In this document: positions 26,028 to 35,277 of the stretch, one piece after another
Position numbering within the stretch: position 1 is the first letter of the stretch
Layout of the letters: each line of letters opens with the position of its first letter
Source: an uncultured Ruminococcus sp.
GTDB taxonomy: Bacteria; Bacillota; Clostridia; Lachnospirales; Lachnospiraceae
Reading direction: 5' to 3'
Assembly: GCA_900066355.1 (NCBI GenBank)
Contig: FMEL01000003.1
Span: forward strand, 186,001-250,000
DNA: 64,000 bases
Translations under genes and position numbers: made by a program
Notes under the pieces: model-generated
Told to the model about the DNA's origin: nothing
Databases searched by the model: none
What the model saw: the letters and a program-made list of their open reading frames with translations, nothing else

Positions 26028-27497
26028 TTATTGAAAGTGTAACGTTTTATGGTATTTTGCGTACTGATCAAGCAGATCACTCCACCTCTGTCCCTCCGGT
26101 TTGTTTTCGTTATTGTTGTAATTATCCGGTCCCTTCAGTTCATCCATGTATTGAGTATAATCCAGAATGTAGATATCAACTGTGGAAATGTCTCTGTCTT
26201 GGATTGCAAAAATATTGCAGTTTCCAGCAGAATCATTATATGGAAGTTTATTTCCGTTCGCGTCAAGCGCTACCATAAAACAATCACTGTCAGAGCCGTC
26301 TTCATAAAGCTCATTTACGGTCAGCTCATATGGTGTACGAATTACAGATTTAAGGCCAATACCTGCATCATTTGTATCGTTCAGTTCCAGAACCTCGGTC
26401 TGAGAATCGTCTACTGTAACCGGAATATCAAAGTTCCAGTCACCTTCATATTTGTAGTAGCCCGCATCTGTTCCATATTTTTCATAGTCATCTTCTGACC
26501 ATTCATAATCTGCTTCCAGTCCTCTTACCTTCGTGATATCCAGATGCAGATTAAAGGTATCCGGAATCTCAATATCTTTAATATATTTCTGATATTCTCC
26601 ACCACGCTCAGATACTTTATTGATAAATTCTTCCAGCAGCGCATATCCTTCATCCGTTTCATCATTTAAATCATCCTGTGTCACGCCCATCTCATCCAGT
26701 ACCTGCTGTGTCATTTCGTTATACTTTTCATTATATTCCGTATAATCTTTCGACGCCTGTGCGAGATCATAACGGAAAATACATGCATAAGTTTTATCAT
26801 CCAGGAACTGCCCTTCCACCTGACCATCGATGACCGGATCTGCATCTGCATTAAAATCAACGCCACCGGTCATATCCAGGTCAATAACCGGTGTACCGCT
26901 TTCTGCTATGGTTTCCGTCTCTGGAAATGGCGTATCACTTTTAAGCTGCATCGTCATGTAAACTGCCTGGCTGTTGGCAAATACTTCGGAACATGTGATC
27001 GTCAGACCGTCAGCGGTTTTGGTGTAGGCGGTATCTTCTTTTGTTGCCGTAGCATTTGGGGCAGCTTCATTCCCTGTCGTATTGCTTTCTGTCTGATTTC
27101 CTTTCTCTCTGTCGGAAGCAGTATTTCCATTTTCTTCTGTCTCAGTTCCATCAACAGCTTCCAGTGTCGTTGCATGGTCTGCAAAATCTCCAAAGAAGCT
27201 TACGTTGTCCTGTAAGATTTCAAAAAGTCCACCCACAACAGGAATATTTTTTGCCATGACCGGATTTGTCATATAAAATATAAAACCAACTGCAAGTACT
27301 GCCGCCATACCGCCTGCAATCCTGCCCCCGATTTTCATCCAATGATATGGATCTTTTGGAGTTTTTTTCTGCATGACAGTATCATTTTCAATCATGCGAT
27401 ATGCCTGATTAATCCGCTCATGTACAATTACCGGAATTTCTGTATCCTTCTGAAGCTTTTCCTGAAAATCCATTTCATTATTATTAAACGACTTCAT
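26028..27497 (-). CDS. DUF4179 membrane protein, probable anti-sigma factor
   Basis: This 489-residue protein overlaps the sigma factor stop by one base. About 55 cytosolic residues are followed by one membrane segment (GGRIAGGMAAVLAVGFIFYM), a DUF4179 segment (VMAKNIPVVGGLFEIL), a Thr/Asn/Glu-rich linker and an extracellular beta-rich domain. Genes of this type are regularly paired with ECF sigma factors and are thought to hold them at the membrane until an envelope signal arrives. The signal is unknown. Confidence 0.85.
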   Translation of the reverse strand: MKSFNNNEMDFQEKLQKDTEIPVIVHERINQAYRMIENDTVMQKKTPKDPYHWMKIGGRIAGGMAAVLAVGFIFYMTNPVMAKNIPVVGGLFEILQDNVSFFGDFADHATTLEAVDGTETEENGNTASDREKGNQTESNTTGNEAAPNATATKEDTAYTKTADGLTITCSEVFANSQAVYMTMQLKSDTPFPETETIAESGTPVIDLDMTGGVDFNADADPVIDGQVEGQFLDDKTYACIFRYDLAQASKDYTEYNEKYNEMTQQVLDEMGVTQDDLNDETDEGYALLEEFINKVSERGGEYQKYIKDIEIPDTFNLHLDITKVRGLEADYEWSEDDYEKYGTDAGYYKYEGDWNFDIPVTVDDSQTEVLELNDTNDAGIGLKSVIRTPYELTVNELYEDGSDSDCFMVALDANGNKLPYNDSAGNCNIFAIQDRDISTVDIYILDYTQYMDELKGPDNYNNNENKPEGQRWSDLLDQYAKYHKTLHFQ

Positions 27498-28015
27498 TAT
27501 GCACGTCCCTCCCTGACCTTATACTGATACATTTCTGCAATCTGTTTTCTTCCACGTTGGAGACGGGATTTCACAGTACTCTCCTTCATATCCAGAATCT
27601 CGCTGATCTCCCTGATATTAAAACCTTCCATATAATAAAGCAGGATTACCGGACGATACTTGTTATCCAGTGGTTCCAGTACCTGTGCCCATTCCTTCGA
27701 CGCATATTCCTCTTCATAAAAAGGTGTTTCCGGCATCTCATCGGTGTAAGTAACCAGATTCTTTTTCTTCAGGATATCCTTACATTTATTGATCAAAATG
27801 CGTATCATCCATGTTTTGAAATATTTGTTCTGTTTCAGACTTTTCAGATTTTCATAACATGAGAGAATGGTATCCTGTATCGCGTCGGCAACGTCTTCAT
27901 CGTTTTTCAGATATGCACAAGCGACCTTGTACATGCTCTGCACCTGCTCATCCATAAGCCGGCAGAACGCATCTTTGTCACCTTTTTTCGCCTTTTGTAT
28001 CAAAAATTCATTCAT
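27497..28015 (-). CDS. ECF-type RNA polymerase sigma factor
   Basis: This protein has about 172 residues with sigma region 2 (DAFCRLMDEQVQSMYKVACAYLKNDEDVADAIQDTILSCYENL, FKTWMIRILINKCKDILKK) and region 4 (YRPVILLYYMEGFNIREISEILDMKESTVKSRLQRGRKQI). I prefer the ATG at 28015 (GGAG six bases upstream) over one four codons earlier. The coupled DUF4179 gene is its likely regulator. Confidence 0.92.
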   Translation of the reverse strand: MNEFLIQKAKKGDKDAFCRLMDEQVQSMYKVACAYLKNDEDVADAIQDTILSCYENLKSLKQNKYFKTWMIRILINKCKDILKKKNLVTYTDEMPETPFYEEEYASKEWAQVLEPLDNKYRPVILLYYMEGFNIREISEILDMKESTVKSRLQRGRKQIAEMYQYKVREGRA

Positions 28016-28203
28016 CGTAGTCTCCATTCTCCTGTATTCGACCGGTCGTCAGGAAATGTTGTGTAAAAGCTTTGTTTATGTGCTTCTACTTATTAGACGC
28101 GCAAAACATCAAAAAGGATGCAGATTTTTTCATAAAATTTTCCACATGCAAAAAATACCGCAGAGTCACTGGAAGGGGTATGGCTCTGTGGCATGTTATT
28201 GTA

Positions 28204-28755
28204 CTACTTTGCAAGCAGCATGGACAGATAAGAAGTTCTCGTGGTGTCCTGCATAGAATAGCCGATCGTCTGCAGTATTTCTTTAACCTTATCCAGTGCT
28301 GCTTCTTTTTTTTCTTCTGTTTCAACAATAATCTCCAGTTCCAGATAATCCCCAAGATTGGTAACAGTATCAACGCACGCTGTGATATTCTCCCTGTGAA
28401 AATACTGTCTCAGCTTTTCTACCGGAGGTACCGGTCGAAAACCGATGTGTTCGAGTATTTTCCGACAAATTTTGGCATCACCTACAGTTGTTTCCAACTC
28501 CTGTCTGGTCATGGAAATATTATCCATTTTTGCCCCCTTGTATGTAATGGCTGCACTCCTCTTGCCTGTCATTCGATTCTCCGTACTGCGTACACGAAAA
28601 GCCTCATCCAAAGCGGCAAAATCATGATGATCTGACGTATAATAAGTATCCGATTCCAGAACAAGATCTGCCCTCACAAAACCCGTTTCTTCCAGAACCC
28701 TCTCTATATCTGTCCTGCTGTTTATCTTTAGTTTAATCTCAACTTCTACACTCAT
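28204..28755 (-). CDS. CYTH-domain protein (class IV adenylate cyclase/triphosphatase-like)
   Basis: This 183-residue protein begins VEVEIKLKI, the ExExK signature of the triphosphate tunnel fold. DTYYTSDHHDF, AFRVRSTENRMTGKRSAAITYKG and YLELEIIVET supply the other charged strands. Members hydrolyse triphosphates or cyclise ATP; which applies here cannot be told from sequence. It stands alone between the sigma factor and a terminator. Confidence 0.85.
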   Translation of the reverse strand: MSVEVEIKLKINSRTDIERVLEETGFVRADLVLESDTYYTSDHHDFAALDEAFRVRSTENRMTGKRSAAITYKGAKMDNISMTRQELETTVGDAKICRKILEHIGFRPVPPVEKLRQYFHRENITACVDTVTNLGDYLELEIIVETEEKKEAALDKVKEILQTIGYSMQDTTRTSYLSMLLAK

Positions 28756-29156
28756 ATTTGCTCCTGCTCCTTACATTAAAATACTGTCCGATTACCAGTT
28801 ATTTTCTGTTACTTCCAGCCACTGATATGGATTTCTTTTTACTTAATATATCACAAGTTCATATCAAACACATCTGAAACCGGACACATAATTCTAATAT
28901 CCATCAGTTTCCCCAATAGTATGGCATGTCGCAGGAAAGCCTTGCCTTACCATCTTCCCAGACTCAAAAATCCAATAAAAAAAGAGGAATCCATTTATAG
29001 GAAAATCTCCCCTCCTGAAACACCAGGAGAAATTTTCACAGGATTCCCCATACAACAAAATTTCTTATTCACACCCAGCCCAGGGTATGCAGAGGGACGG
29101 GCAACGTCCCTTTGCGGTTTTACAAAATCACTTTGCGGTTTTATATGATTTTTAAA
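28756..29156. other. Gene-free 400-base interval
   Basis: Apart from the terminator at 28977-29047, it contains a short hairpin AGGGACG/CGTCCCT (29093-29111) just after the TetR/ADH chimera stop and a 13-base direct repeat (CTTTGCGGTTTTA) at 29110 and 29131. A 75-codon plus-strand frame starting at 28921 has no ribosome binding site and no recognisable homology. The upstream region of the CYTH gene is at the lower end. Confidence 0.5.
28977..29047 (-). terminator. Terminator of the pepP/TetR-chimera transcript
   Basis: On the minus strand GGAATCC (29041-29047) pairs with GGATTCC (28986-28992); inside are GAAAAT/ATTTTC and CTCCTG/CAGGAG stems; TCTTTTTTT follows. This layered stem ends transcription before the CYTH gene. 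Confidence 0.7.
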
Positions 29157-29639
29157 TCACATAACCTTTCTGAACAGATCTTTCAGATCTTCCACACTTG
29201 CATCTTTCGGGTTGCCCGGTGCGCATGCATCAGCGTGTGCAGATTCTGCAAGGAACTGAAGATCTTCTTTAATTGCTTCCAGTTTTGTCGGAATTCCTAC
29301 ATCAACAGAAAGCTTTCTGACTGCATCGATTGCAGCTTTTCTGTACTCTTCCTGAATATAAGTAAACTTCTTCACAAGCGCATCGTAAACTGTTTTTCCC
29401 TGTCCCATATGCTCAAAAGATTTCACCAGAAGCTTGTCAAAATACCAGTTGATCAGATCATATTTATCCAGAAAATTTCTGTAAAAAGTCTGCCTGGTAA
29501 GCCCACATTCTTCTGTAATCTGCTTTACGGTAATGTTTTCTACCGAAGTAGATTTCATACATTCTTTCATTGCTCTTGCGAGCCGGTATTTCGTTTTTTC
29601 TCCCTTTGTCAGATCTCTCTGGTTGCCTGTTTCAGCCAT
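29157..29639 (-). CDS. Chimera: TetR-type HTH joined to the C-terminus of an iron-containing alcohol dehydrogenase
   Basis: Residues ~10-95 are a TetR/DhaS-like regulator (ARAMKECMKSTSVENITVKQ, ITEECGLTRQTFYRNFLDKYDLINWYF). From about residue 97, RKAAIDAVRKLSVDVGIPTKL, DLQFLAESAHADACAPGNPKD and VEDLKDLFRKVM match the C-terminal end of FucO/propanediol-dehydrogenase-type iron alcohol dehydrogenases (the ADACAPGNP block is distinctive). The TetR ligand domain and the dehydrogenase catalytic core are both absent, so a deletion joined two genes in frame. Start ATG lies inside the end of pepP (31-base overlap). DNA binding is possible; enzymatic activity is not. Confidence 0.8.
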   Translation of the reverse strand: MAETGNQRDLTKGEKTKYRLARAMKECMKSTSVENITVKQITEECGLTRQTFYRNFLDKYDLINWYFDKLLVKSFEHMGQGKTVYDALVKKFTYIQEEYRKAAIDAVRKLSVDVGIPTKLEAIKEDLQFLAESAHADACAPGNPKDASVEDLKDLFRKVM

Positions 29640-31399
29640 TCTTTTTCATCCTCATTTAAGTATGGTGTGATTGTCTCATACACTTTGCGATGGTAATCAT
29701 TTAATAGTTTTCTTTCATGGTCAGACATCTGTTTGGGATCAATTCCCTCCAGATCAAATGGAACCATTGTCAGTGTTTCAAACCTCATAAACTGTCCGAA
29801 AGAAGTCTTTTCTGCTTTTCTGCAAAGCACAAGATTTTCATGTCGGATTCCAAATTCTCCCTCCAGATAATAGCCCGGTTCATCAGAAGTAAGCATACCT
29901 TCTTCCAGTATCGGCGCCGGATGATCCGGGAGATTTTTCCAGCGGAAACCATTTGGTCCCTCATGCACATTTAAAAGATAACCGACGCCATGTCCAGTGC
30001 CATGATTATAGTCCTCTCCCAGTTCCCAGAGTGGTCCGCGCGCAAGATAATCGAAGTTTAATCCGGTACATCCATACTTGAATTTCACAGCTGCCAGATT
30101 CAGATTTCCACACAGAACAGCGGTAAAATATTGCTTTTCTTTGTCACTGACCGGTCCGAGAACTATCGTTCTTGTAATGTCTGTCGTGCCTTCCAGATAG
30201 TGTCCACCGGTATCTGCAAGTACCATTCCTTTCGCTTCGAGCGGAATATCCGTCTCCTTTGTTGCACTGTAATGTACAATAGCTGCATGTGTTCCATATG
30301 CAATGATCGGATCGAAACTGTCCCCGAGAAAATGCTCCTGTTCACTTCGGAATTGATAGAGTTTTTCCGCCGCACTCAGTTCTGTGATCGTCTCTTTTGC
30401 CACATTTGTTTTCAGCCAGTGAATGAATTTAGTAACCGCCACTCCGTCTTTAATGTGTGCGAACCGCTCATTTTCCATCTCTGTAGAGTTCTTGACAGCT
30501 TTCGGAAGAAGTGTCAGATTTACCTCATCCAAAATCACCGCATCTGCCGGAATATTGCTCACAAGGCGACTGTTGACACCGGATTTGGAGAGAAGGATTC
30601 TGCTGCCGGACGGTATCGCCTGTACGTAAGAATAAACTTCATTATATGGATAAATTTTCACTCCGTCAGCTTCCAAATTCTCACAGATTTTCTGCGCAAA
30701 GGCACTGACATTTGCATATAACCGAAGCTCGGTATCTGTCATGATCAGATAAGAAAGAACCACTGGGCAACAGTGAATATCATTGCCTCGGATATTCAAA
30801 AGCCACGCAATATCATCCAGTGAAGTCAGTACAAAAACGTCTGCATTTTTTGCTTTCATCTGCTCGCGGATCTTTGCAATTTTATCTGCTCTTGTCTCAC
30901 CGGCCCACTTTACATCAAGCTCCATCACCGGTTCACATGCAAGTGCCGGACGGTCTTTCCAGATTTCCCCGATCAGATCATCATCTACCGAAAAACTAAT
31001 GTCTTTTTCTCCCAGAAGCTGCTGCAATTCTTCCGCTTCTTTCGCACTTACTGTACGTCCGTCAAATCCCAGACACATTTTCTGTTCCAGTTTTTCTTTC
31101 AGAAATTCATGGACGGTCGGAACTCCCGGTTCCCCGGATTTAAACAGTTCGATCGTACTTCCCTTAAGCTGATCTGCCGCCTGAATAAAGTATCTGCCAT
31201 CCGTCCAGAGTCCTGCCATATCCTTCATGATAACCGCTGTTCCTGCCGAACCCGTAAAACCTGTAATATATTTTCTGCATTTAAAATAATCACCCACATA
31301 TTCCGAACCGTGGAAATCATCCGTCGGAACCAGATATGCATCGACTCCTTTTTCTTTCATAAGAATACGAAGAGCTTCCAGCCTTTCTTTTACTGTCAT
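29609..31399 (-). CDS. pepP: Xaa-Pro aminopeptidase (M24B, aminopeptidase P)
   Basis: This 596-residue metallopeptidase releases the N-terminal residue before proline. It has two creatinase-like N-terminal domains (DAYLVPTDDFHGSEYVGDYF, FTGSAGTAVI) and the pita-bread catalytic domain with all metal ligands: LADTGGHYLEGTTDITRT (two Asp), HGTGHGVGYLLNVHEG (His) and TSDEPGYYLEGEFGIRHENL (two Glu). It is cytosolic. Close to hypD, the racemase and proC, it can supply proline and hydroxyproline from imported collagen-like peptides. Confidence 0.94.
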   Translation of the reverse strand: MTVKERLEALRILMKEKGVDAYLVPTDDFHGSEYVGDYFKCRKYITGFTGSAGTAVIMKDMAGLWTDGRYFIQAADQLKGSTIELFKSGEPGVPTVHEFLKEKLEQKMCLGFDGRTVSAKEAEELQQLLGEKDISFSVDDDLIGEIWKDRPALACEPVMELDVKWAGETRADKIAKIREQMKAKNADVFVLTSLDDIAWLLNIRGNDIHCCPVVLSYLIMTDTELRLYANVSAFAQKICENLEADGVKIYPYNEVYSYVQAIPSGSRILLSKSGVNSRLVSNIPADAVILDEVNLTLLPKAVKNSTEMENERFAHIKDGVAVTKFIHWLKTNVAKETITELSAAEKLYQFRSEQEHFLGDSFDPIIAYGTHAAIVHYSATKETDIPLEAKGMVLADTGGHYLEGTTDITRTIVLGPVSDKEKQYFTAVLCGNLNLAAVKFKYGCTGLNFDYLARGPLWELGEDYNHGTGHGVGYLLNVHEGPNGFRWKNLPDHPAPILEEGMLTSDEPGYYLEGEFGIRHENLVLCRKAEKTSFGQFMRFETLTMVPFDLEGIDPKQMSDHERKLLNDYHRKVYETITPYLNEDEKEWLKQATREI

Positions 31400-31557
31400 A
31401 ACCTACGCCTCCCGCCTGATAATCTGTAAATCTGTAATCCATGTTAAACAGATTCTTTCTGTTTGTCAACTAAGGGAACTGCCCTTAGACCCGTCAGGGG
31501 ACCTCGCCGCTCCCCTGACAACCCCTGGGCTCCTTTAAACCTCCCAGGTTATCCAAA

Positions 31558-31758
31558 TATGTAAACATACAAAAGTACCAGAACACCCTGTCTATGTGTG
31601 GAGGAGGGTATCCTGGTACTCTGTCATTCTATTGGTTTAGTTGAATTAATTCTTGCTTTGCGTGGCCCGGTGGGGTGCGCGAGGGGAGAGCGGCCTTCGC
31701 AACTGTGAGCGCCCTCCCCTCGCATAGGGTTTTACCTGATTGCCAAATCATTGACGGG
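31558..31758 (-). repeat. 3'-end repeat R, copy 1
   Basis: First of three ~200 bp copies (others at 38289 and 40571). A 62-base block from GCGTGGCCCGGTGGGGTGCG through the CTCCCCTCGC arm is identical in all three. On the minus strand it starts at the yhcH end, has a GCGAGGGGAG/CTCCCCTCGC stem and ends in AGTACCAG/CTGGTACT followed by T, a rho-independent terminator. The homology extends left to about 31494 (CAGGGGA/TCCCCTG hairpin), shared with copy 3 only. Its gene-side end overlaps the last four codons of yhcH. Confidence 0.9.
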
Positions 31759-32224
31759 CTGCCGGGCAGTCCCCGGCAATCTTAAATACGATTTTCCGGA
31801 CATTCTGCTTTTCTTTATTTTTTATGCAGGGCATATGTGCATCCTGCGGTGCATAATATCCGAATGTTCCTTCTGTAAGAATATTGAACCCGTGATCCCC
31901 TGCTTTTTTGTAGAACAGAATGTCCTGATCCGGTGTCCTGTCTTCTTCCATCTCCAGTTCATCTGCAAAATCCACATAAATACGCTCTTCGCCTTCTTCC
32001 ATAAACTGAAGATCCGCATATTTTATGTGCGCTTCCATCCGGGCATCGTCTTTATCTTTTGTCTCATAAGTCTGCACCAGAGCAAACAGATTCTCACCAT
32101 CCAGCTCATAGCGTCCTTCCGCAAGATGCTCACTTTTGTCCTGTTTTATAAAATCTCTTATGAGTTTTCCGTATTCTGCAAATTCTCTGTATCTATCAAG
32201 ATTTTCTATTTTATCAAAAATCAT
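31748..32224 (-). CDS. YhcH/YjgK/YiaL family protein (NanQ-like sugar-acid anomerase)
   Basis: This 158-residue beta-barrel protein has NVLALVQTYETKD-like and AHIKYADLQFMEEGEERIYV blocks plus GTFGYYAPQDAHMPCI typical of the family, which in E. coli (NanQ) speeds anomer exchange of N-acetylneuraminate. It overlaps TctA by four bases and closes the tct/lyase operon. The C-terminal GDCPAARQ replaces the usual tail and is encoded partly by repeat R, so the stop codon was supplied by the repeat boundary. Confidence 0.85.
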   Translation of the reverse strand: MIFDKIENLDRYREFAEYGKLIRDFIKQDKSEHLAEGRYELDGENLFALVQTYETKDKDDARMEAHIKYADLQFMEEGEERIYVDFADELEMEEDRTPDQDILFYKKAGDHGFNILTEGTFGYYAPQDAHMPCIKNKEKQNVRKIVFKIAGDCPAARQ

Positions 32225-33738
32225 ACTCCTGTCTCCTGTTTTGCTTTATCCTTGCCAAGAAGTTTCTTTACAACAGGTCCGAGTACCGGCGACAGAAGGG
32301 AAATTGCTGCCAGTGCAAGGAAAACTGCGCAAATCGGGTGCGTCAGGAAAATGGAGAAGTTTCCGTCACTCATGGTAAGGGCGCCTCTGAAGTTTGTTTC
32401 TGCCAGTGCTCCAAGAATGATACCAATTACAATCGCAGACATGGAAAACTCTGTCTTATTCATAAAGTATCCGAGGAAGCCACAGAATACCATTACAAAT
32501 ACATCATTCATGGAATTGTTATAAGCATAGGCACCAACAAAAGTAAGAGTAAAAATAACAGGGATCAGGATCTCTTTGGGAATATTTACAACCTTGACAA
32601 ATACTCTGATCAGAGAAAATCCCATGAGACCCATAACTGCGTTTGCCAGAAGAAGGCCGATAAAAATTGCATATACAGAGCTTGCCTGCTCTTTAAAAAG
32701 CAGCGGTCCAGGCTGCATTCCCTGAACCATCAATGCTCCAAGCATAATTGCTGTCGCACCATCACCGGGAATGCCAAGTGTCAGCATCGGGATCATTGCA
32801 CCACCGGATACAGAGTTGTTTCCGGCCTCCGGAGCAACGATACCTTCCGGTTCACCATTGCCAAAATTGTCTTTATATTTTGACCATCTCTTTGCCTGAT
32901 CATAAGAAACAAACGAAGCGATGTCACCACCTGTTCCAGGTACACATCCAATAAAAGTTCCGATAATAGATGAACGGAGAAGTGTTACAAACACTCTCTT
33001 AAGATCCTCCCATGTAGGAAATACTCTGGTAAGTTTTACATCTGTTTTTACATATTTTTCTTTATAACAGTCCTCCACACTCTGAAGAACCTGAGAAAAA
33101 GCAAACAGTCCGATCAGGATCGGTACGAAAGAAATACCGCCCAGAAGATATGTAGAACCAAAAGCAAAACGCACAGAACCGCTCAGATTATCAATTCCAA
33201 TAGTTGCGATAAACAGTCCGATGAATCCTCCCAGAAGACCTTTTAAGATAGATCCAGACGAAACACTGGTGATGATACTAAGTCCGAATACTGCAAGTGC
33301 AAAGTACTCTGGTTTTGAAAATTTCAGTGCCACAGATGCAAGCATCGGAGAAAAGATGATCAAGCAGATTGCACTGAAAATTCCTCCAAATGTGGAACCA
33401 AACGTAGATAAACCAAGTGCCCGTCCCGGCTGCTTCAATTTCGTTGCCATTGGATATCCGTCCAGAGTGGTTGCTACAGATGCCGGTGTGCCCGGTGTTT
33501 TCAAAAGGATTGCCGAAATGGATCCTCCGTATATCGCTCCACAGTATATACCAAGGAGCATCAGGATTCCACCGACTCCCTGGAAGGCAAACGTAAGTGG
33601 AAACAAAAGCGCAATACCCATGTTTACAGAAAGTCCCGGCATTGCTCCAATCAGGATACCTGCACCGGTTCCGAAAATAAGGCCTGCCAGATTGCCTATC
33701 GTAAATACATTGCCAAGTGCTACTAAAATGTCAGACAT
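32221..33738 (-). CDS. tctA: Tripartite tricarboxylate transporter, large membrane subunit
   Basis: This 505-residue protein has about 11-12 membrane segments and the TctA signatures GTGAGILIGAMPGLSVNMGIALLFPLTF and FIGCVPGTGGDIASFVSYDQAKR, GNGEPEGIVAPEAGNNSVSGGAMIPMLTLGIPG. It moves an organic acid with Na+ or H+ using the TctC receptor. Start at 33738 follows AAGGAGG. Confidence 0.95.
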   Translation of the reverse strand: MSDILVALGNVFTIGNLAGLIFGTGAGILIGAMPGLSVNMGIALLFPLTFAFQGVGGILMLLGIYCGAIYGGSISAILLKTPGTPASVATTLDGYPMATKLKQPGRALGLSTFGSTFGGIFSAICLIIFSPMLASVALKFSKPEYFALAVFGLSIITSVSSGSILKGLLGGFIGLFIATIGIDNLSGSVRFAFGSTYLLGGISFVPILIGLFAFSQVLQSVEDCYKEKYVKTDVKLTRVFPTWEDLKRVFVTLLRSSIIGTFIGCVPGTGGDIASFVSYDQAKRWSKYKDNFGNGEPEGIVAPEAGNNSVSGGAMIPMLTLGIPGDGATAIMLGALMVQGMQPGPLLFKEQASSVYAIFIGLLLANAVMGLMGFSLIRVFVKVVNIPKEILIPVIFTLTFVGAYAYNNSMNDVFVMVFCGFLGYFMNKTEFSMSAIVIGIILGALAETNFRGALTMSDGNFSIFLTHPICAVFLALAAISLLSPVLGPVVKKLLGKDKAKQETGV

Positions 33739-33750
33739 TCTTCTACCTCC

Positions 33751-34221
33751 TTATCTCATAAATATCGGTGCCGGCAGAGAAATGTTCAGGAGCATGCCAA
33801 ACAGAATATAAACAGCTGCCAGTGTAATAATCGTTGTAAGAGCAATCTTCTTTACGCTCCGTACTTCCATCAGATACATCAGTGCCGGAATGAACAACAG
33901 TGCACCAATATAAAATCCTAGAAAATACAGCACCACACAGAACAGAACAATAATTCCAAAAAGGATATAAACTCTGATATTTGCCGGTGTTGAGATCGTA
34001 AATGTCTTTGCTTCAAGTTTTTCTTTATTTTTAATCGTTGAAATCAGCAGGCATACTGAAAAAACAATGATCAGAATGCCAAGCATCATCGGCCAGAATC
34101 CGGCTCCCGGATCACCTTCGCCAATTTTTATTTTAAGTGACGAAGCCAGCGCCACAACACCCACACCGACCCAAAGCATGATCACAGAAATTATATAATT
34201 TGCTTTTTTCATGTTTCCCAT
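33751..34221 (-). CDS. tctB: Tripartite tricarboxylate transporter, small membrane subunit
   Basis: This 156-residue protein has four membrane segments and the TctB pattern (GEGDPGAGFWPMMLGILIIVFSVCLLI). It lies between tctC and tctA on the same strand, with AGGAGG eight bases before the ATG. It is required for assembly of the transporter. Confidence 0.9.
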   Translation of the reverse strand: MGNMKKANYIISVIMLWVGVGVVALASSLKIKIGEGDPGAGFWPMMLGILIIVFSVCLLISTIKNKEKLEAKTFTISTPANIRVYILFGIIVLFCVVLYFLGFYIGALLFIPALMYLMEVRSVKKIALTTIITLAAVYILFGMLLNISLPAPIFMR

Positions 34222-34281
34222 TTTATTTGCCTCCTATGATGCAGACAGAAGAATTTTCCTCCTGCCTGCATGACAGTCTGT

Positions 34282-35259
34282 TTATTCAGTCTCAATATCT
34301 TTCAAGAGATCTTCATACATTGCATAGTCATCTTCCATCATCTTCTGGCAGTCATCCCCAATGATGCACTGTGGATCAATACCCTGTTTTTCGAAGTATT
34401 CTTTGAATTCATTACTTTCGCAGGTTGTCTTTGCTGCATCTCTCAGCTGTGTCAGAATTTCTTCCGGTGTATCTTTCGGAGCTACAAGACTTGCCCATGC
34501 ACGGATCACCAGATCATGTCCCAGTTCTTTGAAAGTAGGAACATCTGGATAAATGCTGGAACGTTCTTCTGACATAACACCAAGAATCTTCATCTCGCCA
34601 GCATCTACCTGTGACTTATAGCTGGACGGATCAGCGATCGTTGCATCAATATGTCCGCCGGTAAGTGCCGCAGCAATATCTGCGGAACCATTCGGATAAG
34701 GAATGTGTTTCAGTTCCACACCAAATTCTTTTTCAAAACTTACTGCTGCCACATGCCAGATAGCTCCCATACCGGAGTTTCCTACCTGAACGGTACCAGG
34801 ATTTTCTTTGCAGTATGCTGCAAAATCATCAACGGAATCATATGGTGCATCCGCTGGTACGATCAGTGCTGCCGGTGCTGCGATCGGTGCACAGATTGCT
34901 GCATAATCTTCCGGTGTTACCTGGCATTTATCCTGCCATGGGAACATTGCCAGCTCAACAGTTACCATTCCAAGTGTATATCCATCTGCTTTTGCTGCTG
35001 AGGTTTCTACCATACCGGTAACACCGCCGCCGTCCGGTTTGTTGGTTGCTACAAAATTAGCTCCATCAAGATTTTCTTTCATATACTGCATAAGACCTCT
35101 TGCTGCGGTATCAGTTCCACCACCTGCTGCTTTCGGAATGATAACGGAAATATCTTTGCTCGGATACTTGGCTGATCCACCTGCACTTCCACATCCTGCC
35201 ATTGTCGTTACTGCCATTGCTCCTGCGAGTACCAGTGCTGCTACTTTTTTACACTCCAT
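34282..35259 (-). CDS. tctC: Tripartite tricarboxylate transporter receptor (TctC/Bug family) lipoprotein
   Basis: This 325-residue protein has a lipobox (VTTMAGCGSA, Cys23) after the signal peptide, then the Bug fold: DISVIIPKAAGGGTDTAARGLMQYM and NKPDGGGVTGMVE. Such receptors bind carboxylated molecules. With a sialic-acid-lyase homologue and a BNR protein in the operon, a sugar acid is the probable ligand. Confidence 0.93.
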   Translation of the reverse strand: MECKKVAALVLAGAMAVTTMAGCGSAGGSAKYPSKDISVIIPKAAGGGTDTAARGLMQYMKENLDGANFVATNKPDGGGVTGMVETSAAKADGYTLGMVTVELAMFPWQDKCQVTPEDYAAICAPIAAPAALIVPADAPYDSVDDFAAYCKENPGTVQVGNSGMGAIWHVAAVSFEKEFGVELKHIPYPNGSADIAAALTGGHIDATIADPSSYKSQVDAGEMKILGVMSEERSSIYPDVPTFKELGHDLVIRAWASLVAPKDTPEEILTQLRDAAKTTCESNEFKEYFEKQGIDPQCIIGDDCQKMMEDDYAMYEDLLKDIETE

Positions 35260-35277
35260 AATTTTTTCCTCCCTTGA

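Noticed and set aside
28921..29148. A 75-codon plus-strand frame in the CYTH/TetR gap
   Set aside because: It overlaps the terminator structure of the opposite strand and has no start signals or homology.
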